DNA from: a virus
DNA: 40,558 bases
Reading direction: 5' to 3' (one strand)
Virus record (IMG/VR): IMGVR_UViG_3300009082_000324
Location: 1 to 40,558 of that record
The translations under genes were made by a program, and so were the position numbers. The notes beneath the pieces were generated by a model. The model was given only the letters and a program-made list of their open reading frames with translations, searched no databases and was not told the DNA's origin. Shown piece after piece: positions 31,145-39,661 of this stretch; the first letter of the stretch is position 1; every line of letters starts with the position of its first letter.

Positions 31145-32151
31145 TGTTTTATCTCCCTTATAATGTATTCTTGTTCATTCTCAGATAGCCCCGGATATAA
31201 AGGAATACTAAGAATTTTATCTTTTAATTTTTCGGTATTCTCAAAATTACCCTTTAAATCTTTATAATAGTGTAAATCATAGATAGGTTTGTAATGTACT
31301 TGACACCCTATTCCCTTGTATTTTAAATATCCCATTACAACATCACGGTTATCAACCTTGATTACATATAAATGATATGTATGTTGCCGTTTATGTTCGA
31401 TTGTTTCAAAATGTTCATCATATTTCTTAGCAATCTTCGATCTTTCATTTAATTTCTGCTTAATCCTGTTTAATTGAGATATTCCTAAAGCCGCTTGAAT
31501 ATCATTCATTCGATAGTTATATCCAAGACTCACCGTGTCGATACTGACACGTCCGTGATTTCTAAATGATTTTATCATTAAATTAAATATATAGTGATCT
31601 GTAAGACATGCCCCACCTTCGCCGGTTGTGATATGCTTAACTGGATGAAAACTAAAACATGTTATATCAGCCCTCGGGTCTACTTGCATACTATGACAAG
31701 CATCCGAGATTAAATATAGATTATGTAAGCCGCATATATCCTTTATTCGTGGATAATTACAAGCTTGCCCGGCATAATCGACACAAATTACCGCTTTAGT
31801 TTTAGGGGTAATTAAATTCTCAATTTTTTCTGGATCAATACATAGACTGTCATCGACATCACATAGAACAACTGTTCCATGCATATATCTTATACAATTT
31901 GCAGTAGCTACAAAGGTCATTGTAGGGATGATCACCTCATCACCGGGTTTTAAATTAATTGCGAACATAGCCGCGTGTAACGCCGCCGTTCCTGAGCTTA
32001 ACACCCTGCAAAAATTAGAACCCGAATAATTACATAAAGCGTCTTCAAACTCTTCAATCTTAGGGCCTGTAGTTAAATAATCATCTTTTAATACTTGCCC
32101 AATTGCTCTTACATCATCATCGTTTATTTCTTGTCGGCTATAAGATATCAT
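31132..32151 (-). CDS. PseC-like DegT/DnrJ-family aminotransferase
   Basis: This 339-residue PLP enzyme begins MISYSRQEINDDDVRAIGQV, typical of PseC, and has SSGTAALHAAM (phosphate loop near 52-62), SDACHSM near 149-155 and FHPVKHITTGEGG with the internal-aldimine Lys172. The C-terminal half has HVHYKPIY-like QVHYKPIY. It would add the 4-amino group to the keto sugar made by the dehydratase, and the two genes overlap by 14 nt. Confidence 0.85.
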   Translation of the reverse strand: MISYSRQEINDDDVRAIGQVLKDDYLTTGPKIEEFEDALCNYSGSNFCRVLSSGTAALHAAMFAINLKPGDEVIIPTMTFVATANCIRYMHGTVVLCDVDDSLCIDPEKIENLITPKTKAVICVDYAGQACNYPRIKDICGLHNLYLISDACHSMQVDPRADITCFSFHPVKHITTGEGGACLTDHYIFNLMIKSFRNHGRVSIDTVSLGYNYRMNDIQAALGISQLNRIKQKLNERSKIAKKYDEHFETIEHKRQHTYHLYVIKVDNRDVVMGYLKYKGIGCQVHYKPIYDLHYYKDLKGNFENTEKLKDKILSIPLYPGLSENEQEYIIREIKQCLK

Positions 32152-33109
32152 TTAATAAACCTCTCATTTCTTCGACTGTTAACCATTTATCATTAGTATC
32201 AGAGGTATAATCAAAGTTTTCTATTTCTTCACAATCATAGTCATAAGGACCTTTGTTATTCCAGTGATAGTTATTCTCAATAATATAAAAATTCTCAGCT
32301 TCCATTAAAATTCGATCATCCTTGGCAATCAACATTTCATGGATTTTCTCGCCAGGCCTTACCCCAATAACTTTTATCAGAGCATCAGGGGCGATACACT
32401 CGGCCAAATCCGTGATTTTCATTGACGGCATCTTTGGGACAAATATTTCCCCACCTTGCATGATACCCAAAGAATTTAATACAAATTCAACGGCATTTTT
32501 TAAACTAATCCAAAACCTTGTCATTTCAGGATTTGTTATCGAAATAGTACCGACACGCTTTTGTTTTTTAAAGGTTTGCACTACAGACCCACGAGAACCA
32601 ATGACATTACCATATCTACATATCGAAAATTTAATATCTTTATCCCCAACATAGGCATTCCCACCTATAATTAATTTTTCCATGCAAAGTTTAGACGCAC
32701 CATATAAATTCATAGGATTCACGGCCTTATCCGTAGATAATGCAATTACTTTTTTTACATTGTTATATAATGCCGCCTGAATTACATTTTGACTTCCTAA
32801 AACATTTGTTTTGATAGCCTCGAACGGGTTATACTCGCAAGACGGAACATGTTTTAAAGCCGCAGTATGAATTATATAGTCAATTCCATCCGTAGCCATT
32901 TTAAGACGTTCTAAATCCCTCACATCACCAACAAAAAATTGAAGTTCGGAAGAATCTTTTTTAAATTTATTATTCATTATATATTGCTTATATTCATCCC
33001 TGGAATAAATATATACTTTTTTTGGGTCGTATTTTTCAAAGATTTGATTTGTAATTTCTTGGCCAAATGACCCAGTCCCGCCAACAATTAACCATTTTTT
33101 ATTTAGCAT
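32138..33109 (-). CDS. PseB-like UDP-GlcNAc 4,6-dehydratase
   Basis: The true start is ATG 33109 (CGGAGG upstream), giving 323 residues, not 33157. It has WLIVGGTGSFGQEITNQIF (NAD(P) binding), VGDVRDLERL, HTAALKHVPSCEYNPFEAI, STDKAVNPMNLYGASK (catalytic Asp/Lys and Tyr/Lys) and RYGNVIGSRGSVV, all characteristic of PseB/FlaA1/CapD-type dehydratases. It would carry out the first step of pseudaminic-like acid synthesis from UDP-GlcNAc. It is the first gene of the cassette after the terminator. Confidence 0.85.
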   Translation of the reverse strand: MLNKKWLIVGGTGSFGQEITNQIFEKYDPKKVYIYSRDEYKQYIMNNKFKKDSSELQFFVGDVRDLERLKMATDGIDYIIHTAALKHVPSCEYNPFEAIKTNVLGSQNVIQAALYNNVKKVIALSTDKAVNPMNLYGASKLCMEKLIIGGNAYVGDKDIKFSICRYGNVIGSRGSVVQTFKKQKRVGTISITNPEMTRFWISLKNAVEFVLNSLGIMQGGEIFVPKMPSMKITDLAECIAPDALIKVIGVRPGEKIHEMLIAKDDRILMEAENFYIIENNYHWNNKGPYDYDCEEIENFDYTSDTNDKWLTVEEMRGLLNDIL

Positions 33110-33160
33110 TGTAACCTCCGTATTTAATAACTTTATAACAATATAACATAAAAACATATT

Positions 33161-33192
33161 AAAAAAAACCTCATTTTCATTAATGAGGTTTT
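33161..33192 (-). terminator. Intrinsic terminator between LPXTG gene and glycan cassette
   Basis: AAAACCTCATT (33165-33175) pairs perfectly with AATGAGGTTTT (33182-33192) around 6 nt. On the minus strand it ends in a T run (complement of the eight A at 33161-33168). It separates the head genes and LPXTG gene from the cassette, so the cassette likely has its own promoter in 33110-33160, where only a weak extended -10-like TATGTTATATT is visible. Confidence 0.85.
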
Positions 33193-33211
33193 GACATTTA
33201 AATTTAATTTA

Positions 33212-33484
33212 TTATTTGTGCTTCAATTTAAATACACCAAAGCCCGCCCCGATAATAACTACGATTAAACCTAAAATCGGCAATGTCATATTATTAGATT
33301 CTCCAGTTTTTGGAAGTGTATCACTATTATTATTAGTTGGTTGATCCGTTGGAGTATCGGTTATCGACGGGCTTATACTATCGGTTGGAATCGGTGTATA
33401 ACAATTAGCAAATATAATATTATAGCTTCCCATTGATAATGTTAAACAGATTATTATAGTTAAAACTATTATTTTTTTCATCAA
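33212..33484 (-). CDS. Small LPXTG-type cell-wall-anchored protein
   Basis: This 90-residue protein starts MMKKIIVLTIIICLTLSMGS, a signal peptide, followed by a Ser/Thr/Pro-rich linker, the sortase motif LPKTG near 58-62, a hydrophobic segment (LPILGLIVVIIGAGFGVF) and a positive tail (KLKHK). It should be exported and anchored by a host sortase. The mature outer part is only about 30 residues. It overlaps the minor capsid gene by 4 nt, so it is made with the late genes. Confidence 0.85.
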   Translation of the reverse strand: MMKKIIVLTIIICLTLSMGSYNIIFANCYTPIPTDSISPSITDTPTDQPTNNNSDTLPKTGESNNMTLPILGLIVVIIGAGFGVFKLKHK

Positions 33485-34578
33485 TTTACTCCTTCTCTTG
33501 CATATTTACGAGGTAAATATGCATTATTTGATAAATGCTCTCTTTGTCTAGTTTGCCATTCTTTGACTTTCTTATCGGCCTTTTTCTGACTAACTTCATC
33601 CAAGGAGAACATTGATTCCCTTTTATATTTTCTAATTTGCCTTTCGATATACCTTTGTTGTTGCATCGCTTTATAAGCTATTTTCTGAGCTTCCTCATAT
33701 CCGTATTTATTAACTAATGCCGCTTCGCCAGGGTCCAAAGGTGCAATGACTTGCTCTGTTAAACCCTCGAAAAATGGGGATATGTCGTGTTTACAATTAG
33801 GATGGAACAATCCTTGCATTTCAGCATCCCATATTGAAGCATATGTATTAGACATTCCATCTAAACTTAATACAACGCCCTCATATGGGGTGCATAAGTT
33901 ACATGCTCTAAAATGCGCACTAACTACCCCTAAATTCCATCCTTTTTCACAATACCGATTTATTGATGCCTGTAAAGAACACCTTTGTATTAACGTCCTG
34001 GCAAGCATTTCAGTATAAGTATCTAGGCTGTATTTAGCCCCGTTTTTATATGTAATACATTGTAGACCTCGATCGGCGTAATTATTCATTAATCTTTGAC
34101 TTATCAATCGACGAGTTACTACATCACTTTCTCGAAATGATACACTCCCAACTTCAATCGACGCCTGTCTAAATACATCATCGGCCGCCCGTAATATCTG
34201 CAATGTCGGTTTTTTTAAACTCTCCATAGCCGCGGCCCTGAAGACTTCGTAAAACTTTGTTTGATTAGGATAATCTTTGAATTTATCTACAATTTTCTCT
34301 GGCAACATTGGTATTTTATCAGGCTTTTTATGTACCAAAAAAGTACCGTTTTTTATAGAACCTGTCCCACCTTTGGGAACACGGTTTAAACCTGATATAT
34401 ATGCCTCGGTTAAATCATTGTCAATCCATTTTTGCCCACCGATTGCAAAGCCCATAGCGGCTTTTCTTGCTACCATGTCATACTTTTTTTTATTCAGATT
34501 TGATTTTAATTGTGAAGCTAAAGTATTTCCAATAGCAAATACAACACTCTCAGCCTCGTATATTAAATCATCCTGCAT
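33481..34578 (-). CDS. Phage minor capsid protein (Phage_min_cap2 type)
   Basis: This 365-residue protein has the family's core: RRLISQRLMNNYADRGLQCI, YSLDTYTEMLARTLIQRCSL and SAHFRACNLCTPYEGVVLSL, then LFHPNCKHDISPF. These residues are shared with minor head proteins of the MuF-like class, which lie next to the portal and are packaged in the head. The gene overlaps the next two genes slightly. Confidence 0.85.
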   Translation of the reverse strand: MQDDLIYEAESVVFAIGNTLASQLKSNLNKKKYDMVARKAAMGFAIGGQKWIDNDLTEAYISGLNRVPKGGTGSIKNGTFLVHKKPDKIPMLPEKIVDKFKDYPNQTKFYEVFRAAAMESLKKPTLQILRAADDVFRQASIEVGSVSFRESDVVTRRLISQRLMNNYADRGLQCITYKNGAKYSLDTYTEMLARTLIQRCSLQASINRYCEKGWNLGVVSAHFRACNLCTPYEGVVLSLDGMSNTYASIWDAEMQGLFHPNCKHDISPFFEGLTEQVIAPLDPGEAALVNKYGYEEAQKIAYKAMQQQRYIERQIRKYKRESMFSLDEVSQKKADKKVKEWQTRQREHLSNNAYLPRKYAREGVN

Positions 34579-34966
34579 TTTCGATTATCTCCCACATTCT
34601 AGTTTTTGTAACGCCCATCCAGGCGTTACCTTCTTTTATGTATTGACCGGCTTTATACAAAGCATTAACATCAGCTTTTATTTTACCTTCAATCATATAA
34701 TTTATGCCTTTAATATATGCCCTGATACATTCACAAAGTAAATTATGTATTTTAATATATTTTCTAGGTATATTAATACAATCCATATTTTTTAATTCAG
34801 GCTTTAAAACATCTATTAATTTGTCAGGTTTAGCGTTTAAATCCAGCGATACCCTTTCAACTTCTTTTAATGCCGACCTTATCCCATGAGTAACTAGGTC
34901 ATTTATAAATAGCCTGTATTTATATTCCTCGTTTGTTTCCTTTGGTAATTTCATATCATCATTCAT
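34568..34966 (-). CDS. Hypothetical helical protein in the head module
   Basis: This 132-residue protein is mostly helical and charged (TNEEYKYRLFINDLVTHGIR, then KYIKIHNLLCECIRAYIKGI). It lies between the tyrosine recombinase and the minor capsid gene and overlaps both by 8-11 nt. It may belong to the recombinase unit or the head module. I do not recognise it. Confidence 0.65.
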   Translation of the reverse strand: MNDDMKLPKETNEEYKYRLFINDLVTHGIRSALKEVERVSLDLNAKPDKLIDVLKPELKNMDCINIPRKYIKIHNLLCECIRAYIKGINYMIEGKIKADVNALYKAGQYIKEGNAWMGVTKTRMWEIIENAG

Positions 34967-35489
34967 TTGCGCTCAACTCCTTAATTTTTTTAGGATTTAT
35001 TCCTATATAAGTTAAAACATTATTTGTTGATGAATGATTTAATAATCTAGCTGTTTTTTTAATATCACCATCATAATTTATATTAGCATATGTTTTTCTT
35101 AATGTATGAGTTCCTATGTTTTCTTTTAAATTCAATGCTATTTGTACATCTTTCATTATCCTATATGTTTGTTGCCTTGAAATATATGAAACTATATGTT
35201 TTTTCCTTGATGGGAATAAATAATCATCATCATTCATATTTTTAATATATTCATTAATTTGATTTTTAATTGTATTTTTTATAATAATAGGTTTATTATT
35301 TTTATGTTCAATCAACATTATGATATCTTTATTTATATCTTTTACTTTTAAAGATCGAATATCACTATCTCTCAATCCAAATGAATAACCTAAAATCCAA
35401 TAAAATGCATTTCTTTTATTTTTATTTTTTAAATATGTATAAATTCTATCTATACTCTCATAACTACTAATTCCATCCACATATTTCAT
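34959..35489 (-). CDS. Small tyrosine recombinase
   Basis: This 176-residue protein is the catalytic part of a tyrosine recombinase, with R40 (GLRDSD), K63 (EHKNNK), H128 and R131 (HTLRK), H152 (LLNHSS) and Y161 (TYIG), so the full active site is present. It lacks most of the N-terminal arm-binding and core-binding domains, like short FimB-type invertases. It overlaps the GIY-YIG gene by 4 nt. Such enzymes are normally found near lysogeny genes, not between portal and capsid genes, so its job (integration, inversion, homing) is open. Confidence 0.8.
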   Translation of the reverse strand: MKYVDGISSYESIDRIYTYLKNKNKRNAFYWILGYSFGLRDSDIRSLKVKDINKDIIMLIEHKNNKPIIIKNTIKNQINEYIKNMNDDDYLFPSRKKHIVSYISRQQTYRIMKDVQIALNLKENIGTHTLRKTYANINYDGDIKKTARLLNHSSTNNVLTYIGINPKKIKELSANE

Positions 35490-35959
35490 AACAATACCTC
35501 ATAATTCTTTACAATTTTATAAAACGTTGTTTTCTTTACATTTAATTGTTTCATAAATTCTATGGCTGTAATTTTATTTTGTTTCCAGAGATAAAAATTC
35601 ATATTAAATATTTCTTTAGAATAATCAATTGGTTTTCGACCTTTATATTTTCCCTGCTCCTTTGCTTTCCTTATACCTTCTCTTTGAGAAGTATTTGCGT
35701 CTAACACCATATTAATTAAAGGATGCCTTAAACGTATTGAACTTCTTATTGTCATTTTTTCCAACATAAGTGCCATTTCCTCATTTAAACCATCAATTAA
35801 TATTTTTTGTTTAACAAAATTATCTTCAATTATTTCTAAAAATAATTTACTCCTACCGTTTATACTTTTATATCTATCGCCTGTTCCTTTTCCAATATAA
35901 AATATTTGTTCTGTATCACCATAATACCAACAGTAAACATAAAATTTATCATCTTTCAT
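35486..35959 (-). CDS. GIY-YIG-type nuclease fused to a resolvase-like HTH
   Basis: This 157-residue protein has an N-terminal GIY-YIG-like region: FYVYCWYYG (6-14), IFYIGKGTGDR (19-29) with Arg29, a Glu near 67 (LMLEKMT) and Asn83. Residues 90-150 (SQREGIRKAKEQGKYKGRKP, then TAIEFMKQLNVKKTTFYKIV) match the linker and helix-turn-helix of serine recombinases. The fusion fits a site-specific homing-type nuclease. GGAGG precedes ATG 35959. Confidence 0.75.
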   Translation of the reverse strand: MKDDKFYVYCWYYGDTEQIFYIGKGTGDRYKSINGRSKLFLEIIEDNFVKQKILIDGLNEEMALMLEKMTIRSSIRLRHPLINMVLDANTSQREGIRKAKEQGKYKGRKPIDYSKEIFNMNFYLWKQNKITAIEFMKQLNVKKTTFYKIVKNYEVLL

Positions 35960-35984
35960 ATTGCGTCCTCCAATTGTTTGAATT

Positions 35985-36000
35985 CTATATTACGATATAG
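35985..36000. repeat. Perfect 6-bp inverted repeat between portal and GIY-YIG genes
   Basis: CTATAT (35985-35990) and ATATAG (35995-36000) flank a 4-nt centre. They lie in the 53-nt gap between the portal stop and the nuclease gene. It could be an operator, a recombinase or nuclease target, or chance in AT-rich DNA. Confidence 0.35.
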
Positions 36001-36012
36001 TCAAATTATAAA

Positions 36013-37521
36013 CTATGTTTCCGCATTAAACGTATTATTAAACGTTTCTCCTCCCACTCCGCTCTCATCTAATATTTTTATCACTTCTTCATTTATTGCC
36101 TTTTCGTCCCAATCGGGGTGTAAAAGCTTAACCTTTGTAAGTGTAGAAATAGCTTTAGCCTGTTCTAGATTTCTCACTGTTTCGCTCTGTTCCTTCGCAT
36201 CTACAGCGATACTATCTTCCATTTCCACAGTTACAATTTCAGGATCATAAAAAATAGTGTTTACACTATTATCTAATTGTTGCATTTGTAATAATAGGTC
36301 CATTATTACAGGTTGCCAATATCTAGATTTCTTTTCCCTAGTCAACCATGATTTCCTTTCTCTTATTCTTAATGCCGTTCCTGATTCAGCACGACCACCT
36401 TCATCAAAGCCAAAAGTACTAAGACTATAACCGGCCATGCTTATTATCTGTTTACACATGTAGTTACAAGAAGCCATATGTTCATCGACACGCATTTCAA
36501 ACTGAACTATGTCAATGGGTTTCGTATTCGATCCGGCCATTCTATAAGACCCTAAATTTAATTTCAAAAAACACTTTTGAAATTTAGAAAATGAATTTAA
36601 TATACTTTTTTCGGCCCCAAATGCCGTCGTTTCTTCTCGTTGTAATATTTCTTCATCAACAAATATTTGACCCATGCCTAACTCTATATCTCGAATCCAT
36701 GAAGTCCAGGCAAAATCAAGGGAATCCATTAGACTTATACATCCCTGATAATCGTTTATTCCCAACGAAGACCCAGGCACTAATTTATTAGGCCTCATGT
36801 TAGGAATGTAAACGACCCCTAGGCCGTTAACTTTTGTGTGAATGGTATCTTGTAAATTCAGGCTTGCTGTTTCATCAATTGAGTTTAAATCCACGACATG
36901 ACCCAATTTACCCTCAGAACCTCTATATAATCGATATTCAACCATGTACCCGTCGCCCGTCGATGTCCTTTTTCGATTTTCAAACAAGCGGTATATATTA
37001 GATTTATCGGTTTTAACTTCACGATAAAATAAAATTTCCCATAGTCTACCTCTTAAAAACGTTGGAAATGCATTATTAGGGGTAATTACACTCAATAGAG
37101 GAAGCTCAGAAAGTCGCTTATCAACATCAAGTTTTAAAAATGCTCCTGATAAAGACGCGGTTAATTCAGCGGTTTCTAATAATATATTTAAAAATCCGTT
37201 TTCTGTCATAAATGCGTCAATTCGCTCCCCGGCTTTATTATCCTTTTCATAACCAAATCTAGGTGACTCACTAAATAATAAATTACTACTCATACCGGCT
37301 ATATCACCCGCGATTGGGAAATGGATTGCGTCGGCTCTTTCCTGGATGTCCAATTTAGCCCAAAACATATTTGATTCAATATTAAGGTTAGACAATTTAC
37401 AGGAATAATATTTTAATAATTCGTCAGAATCCCCCGAATACCACGAAGCCCATTCAGCATATTTATCATACCAATACGCCCATTCTTCAGGTGGAAAGGT
37501 GCTACCTTCACTAAAAAACAT
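36013..37521 (-). CDS. Portal protein (SPP1 gp6-like)
   Basis: The start is ATG 37521, with AAAGGAGGA upstream, giving 502 residues. The position after the terminase and the motif pattern (NIESNMFWAKLDIQERADAI at the N-terminus, DYQGCISLMDSLDFAWTSWI in the middle and SMAGYSLSTFGFDEGGRAES toward the end) match SPP1-type portals. It forms the ring through which DNA enters the head. The C-terminal GGETFNNTFNAET is a polar tail. Confidence 0.85.
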   Translation of the reverse strand: MFFSEGSTFPPEEWAYWYDKYAEWASWYSGDSDELLKYYSCKLSNLNIESNMFWAKLDIQERADAIHFPIAGDIAGMSSNLLFSESPRFGYEKDNKAGERIDAFMTENGFLNILLETAELTASLSGAFLKLDVDKRLSELPLLSVITPNNAFPTFLRGRLWEILFYREVKTDKSNIYRLFENRKRTSTGDGYMVEYRLYRGSEGKLGHVVDLNSIDETASLNLQDTIHTKVNGLGVVYIPNMRPNKLVPGSSLGINDYQGCISLMDSLDFAWTSWIRDIELGMGQIFVDEEILQREETTAFGAEKSILNSFSKFQKCFLKLNLGSYRMAGSNTKPIDIVQFEMRVDEHMASCNYMCKQIISMAGYSLSTFGFDEGGRAESGTALRIRERKSWLTREKKSRYWQPVIMDLLLQMQQLDNSVNTIFYDPEIVTVEMEDSIAVDAKEQSETVRNLEQAKAISTLTKVKLLHPDWDEKAINEEVIKILDESGVGGETFNNTFNAET

Positions 37522-37523
37522 TT

Positions 37524-37823
37524 TTATTCCTCCTTTAATAAATATTCGAGTAACCATTTATTATCCCTTAGAATCCAAAACAAAGCCGATTCTATTGTTG
37601 ATATTTTATTATGTTCGAGATCTAATTCAAATTGATAATTAATACACTCTATTATTTCATGTAATAATGTTTTTTGTTCTACTTCTAATTTTAAATCATT
37701 ATCGAGTTTAATAATACTATCATTTCCGCAAAAGGTCCCAAGGAAAGTGTAATCCCTTGCATAATTTTTAACTTTCTCGATTTTACAATTCATTCCACAA
37801 ATTCGTAATTCATTTTCCATCAT
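37524..37823 (-). CDS. Small metallopeptidase-like protein
   Basis: The likely start is ATG 37823 (overlap ATGATG with the terminase stop), giving about 99 residues; an upstream ATG at 37871 would add 16. TLLHEIIECINYQFELDLEH has an HExxE core, and the SALFWILRDN segment matches a phage family often placed near head genes, usually described as ImmA/IrrE-like or a putative metallopeptidase. The substrate is unknown. Confidence 0.6.
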   Translation of the reverse strand: MMENELRICGMNCKIEKVKNYARDYTFLGTFCGNDSIIKLDNDLKLEVEQKTLLHEIIECINYQFELDLEHNKISTIESALFWILRDNKWLLEYLLKEE

Positions 37824-39172
37824 TTCACCGCTTTCAATAATGCCAATATTCTCCATCTTGACGCCGCCCATGCGATAATACTATCGGGGTAATGATCATC
37901 TATTTTATCAATTATTCCTTGATCGGCGTTTTTGTAATGATATTTTTTCATTTTATCCTGAAGGATTTTATCTTTAATATTTATTAAATCATTTTCAAGG
38001 TAAAACCTAACCACATCTATTCCCGTGTCTTTCCATTTACTAAAGGCTATAGGCATTACTACAGTTGGAACCCGTTTATTTTTTAATATAGATTTTAAGG
38101 TAATATATGAATCTTTTGGATTGCTATCACAATAAATAACTTGTATCTTTCTTTCAATGCATATCTCGGCAATATCTTTGCACCGCTCATTTAATTCTCT
38201 ATATTCCCACGGGTACGCTTCAGGAACATTTATACTTTCTTTATCATCTTGAATAATACTTAAAACTGTGCAAGTATGGCCCCAATCCAATCCGGCCTCA
38301 ACTGGTATTTTAGGATTAAATTCTATTTTCATTCCTCGTCTATAAGCTTTGTCTACAGTTTCAAAATCCCATATAGAATCCCCGATTTGAGGTCTTTTCA
38401 ATAAATATTCTGCATCCCACATGGCTTTAGTCAATTGGCGTTTTCTTCTTCTTAATTCCTCTACACTCCAAAAGCCAAAAGGTTGTTTGATATCTTCCAC
38501 ACACCATTGATATAACCTTGCCCCTTTTTCGTGTCTTTCGTCGATTACTTTAGTCATAAGCCCGAAAGCGTGATGTAAAGTCGATGATATCAATATATTG
38601 TCTCGAATCCCATGATTTTCCTTGGGCTGACCTAAAGCCGCATCATAGATTTTTTCGTCCATTTCGTCAAGTTCATCAAGGCGCAACTTTTGAGGATGAG
38701 GGCCACGCACAGACTTAGCCGACGCCGCCAAAGCCGTTACCCAAGACCCATTTGTTAATTTATAACCTCTACCCGCTACATTTCCATTAGCTAACATATA
38801 ATTTGGAACACCCGGTAAATTCCACAAATAATCAAGATATCCGACGGCTTTTGTGGATTGTTCCAAACTACCCCCTAAAATGGTTATGCCGCATTGAGGC
38901 TTAAATAGACTTTCCAAATATGACAAGCCGCTTAATGTATAGGTTTTACCTGATCCCCTCATTGCATACCAAATGGAAGAATCAACTTCCTCTGCGTAAG
39001 TATCCCATATAGCATCCAAAATGGAATCGTGATCATTACAACAATTGGGATAAGGAAATCGCATATTTAACACAATTGCACAATATAAATGTAAATGCTC
39101 TTTAGTTTTAGGGGCTATTGTCTCGAAAGTATCGCCGACATCCACGACATTCAATAACTTACACTGGCTCAT
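37820..39172 (-). CDS. Terminase large subunit
   Basis: This 450-residue packaging motor shows Walker A MRGSGKTYTL (71-80), Walker B LRLDELDEMD (163-172) and motif III ILISST. The C-terminal nuclease has AGLDWGHTC, IYCDSN and DHYPDSIIAWAASRW with conserved Asp residues. It overlaps the small subunit by 14 nt. The sequence alone does not tell whether packaging uses cos or headful cutting. Confidence 0.9.
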   Translation of the reverse strand: MSQCKLLNVVDVGDTFETIAPKTKEHLHLYCAIVLNMRFPYPNCCNDHDSILDAIWDTYAEEVDSSIWYAMRGSGKTYTLSGLSYLESLFKPQCGITILGGSLEQSTKAVGYLDYLWNLPGVPNYMLANGNVAGRGYKLTNGSWVTALAASAKSVRGPHPQKLRLDELDEMDEKIYDAALGQPKENHGIRDNILISSTLHHAFGLMTKVIDERHEKGARLYQWCVEDIKQPFGFWSVEELRRRKRQLTKAMWDAEYLLKRPQIGDSIWDFETVDKAYRRGMKIEFNPKIPVEAGLDWGHTCTVLSIIQDDKESINVPEAYPWEYRELNERCKDIAEICIERKIQVIYCDSNPKDSYITLKSILKNKRVPTVVMPIAFSKWKDTGIDVVRFYLENDLINIKDKILQDKMKKYHYKNADQGIIDKIDDHYPDSIIAWAASRWRILALLKAVK

Positions 39173-39659
39173 TCTCTTGCTTCGCCGCCTCTAATGCTTC
39201 CTCATTTAGTACCTGGAAAGCCTTTTTAATTTTTTCGTCGCTAAATTCTCTTTTTAACCCGTCAATGACCTCATTAACAAATTCTTTATCTAATCGTCTA
39301 AAATTATTAGGGTCCAAATTACATAAAGCATAAATTAGTAAACTCGGTTGGCTCCTAGCATACTTTTTAGTTATCTTCTTTTTAGTGCCAAGATAACTTT
39401 CTTCATAGGTTACTTCGTCATATTCAAAGCCCATTGCTTCTTTCCAAAGGCTTTTTTTGAGTTTATTTACCAATTTTGTTTTAGAATGGCTTAATGCGTC
39501 CGCAAAGTCAGAATATCTATTTTGATATTCGTACATTGTAGTTCTACTGATATTTAATTTTAAAGCTATATCATCAATTGATATACCTTGCTCACGCCAC
39601 GCAATGATTTCATCGCGCATAAACTTTATTCGTTTTTCATATTCGGACGGTCTTCCCAT
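39159..39659 (-). CDS. Terminase small subunit
   Basis: This 166-residue protein has an N-terminal helix-turn-helix (IDDIALKLNISRTTMYEYQN) and a middle part (KKKITKKYARSQPSLLIYAL, CNLDPNNFRRLDKE) typical of small terminase subunits. It binds the packaging site and lies directly upstream of the large subunit. It follows the methyltransferase gene by 2 nt. Confidence 0.85.
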   Translation of the reverse strand: MGRPSEYEKRIKFMRDEIIAWREQGISIDDIALKLNISRTTMYEYQNRYSDFADALSHSKTKLVNKLKKSLWKEAMGFEYDEVTYEESYLGTKKKITKKYARSQPSLLIYALCNLDPNNFRRLDKEFVNEVIDGLKREFSDEKIKKAFQVLNEEALEAAKQENEPV

Positions 39660-39661
39660 TT

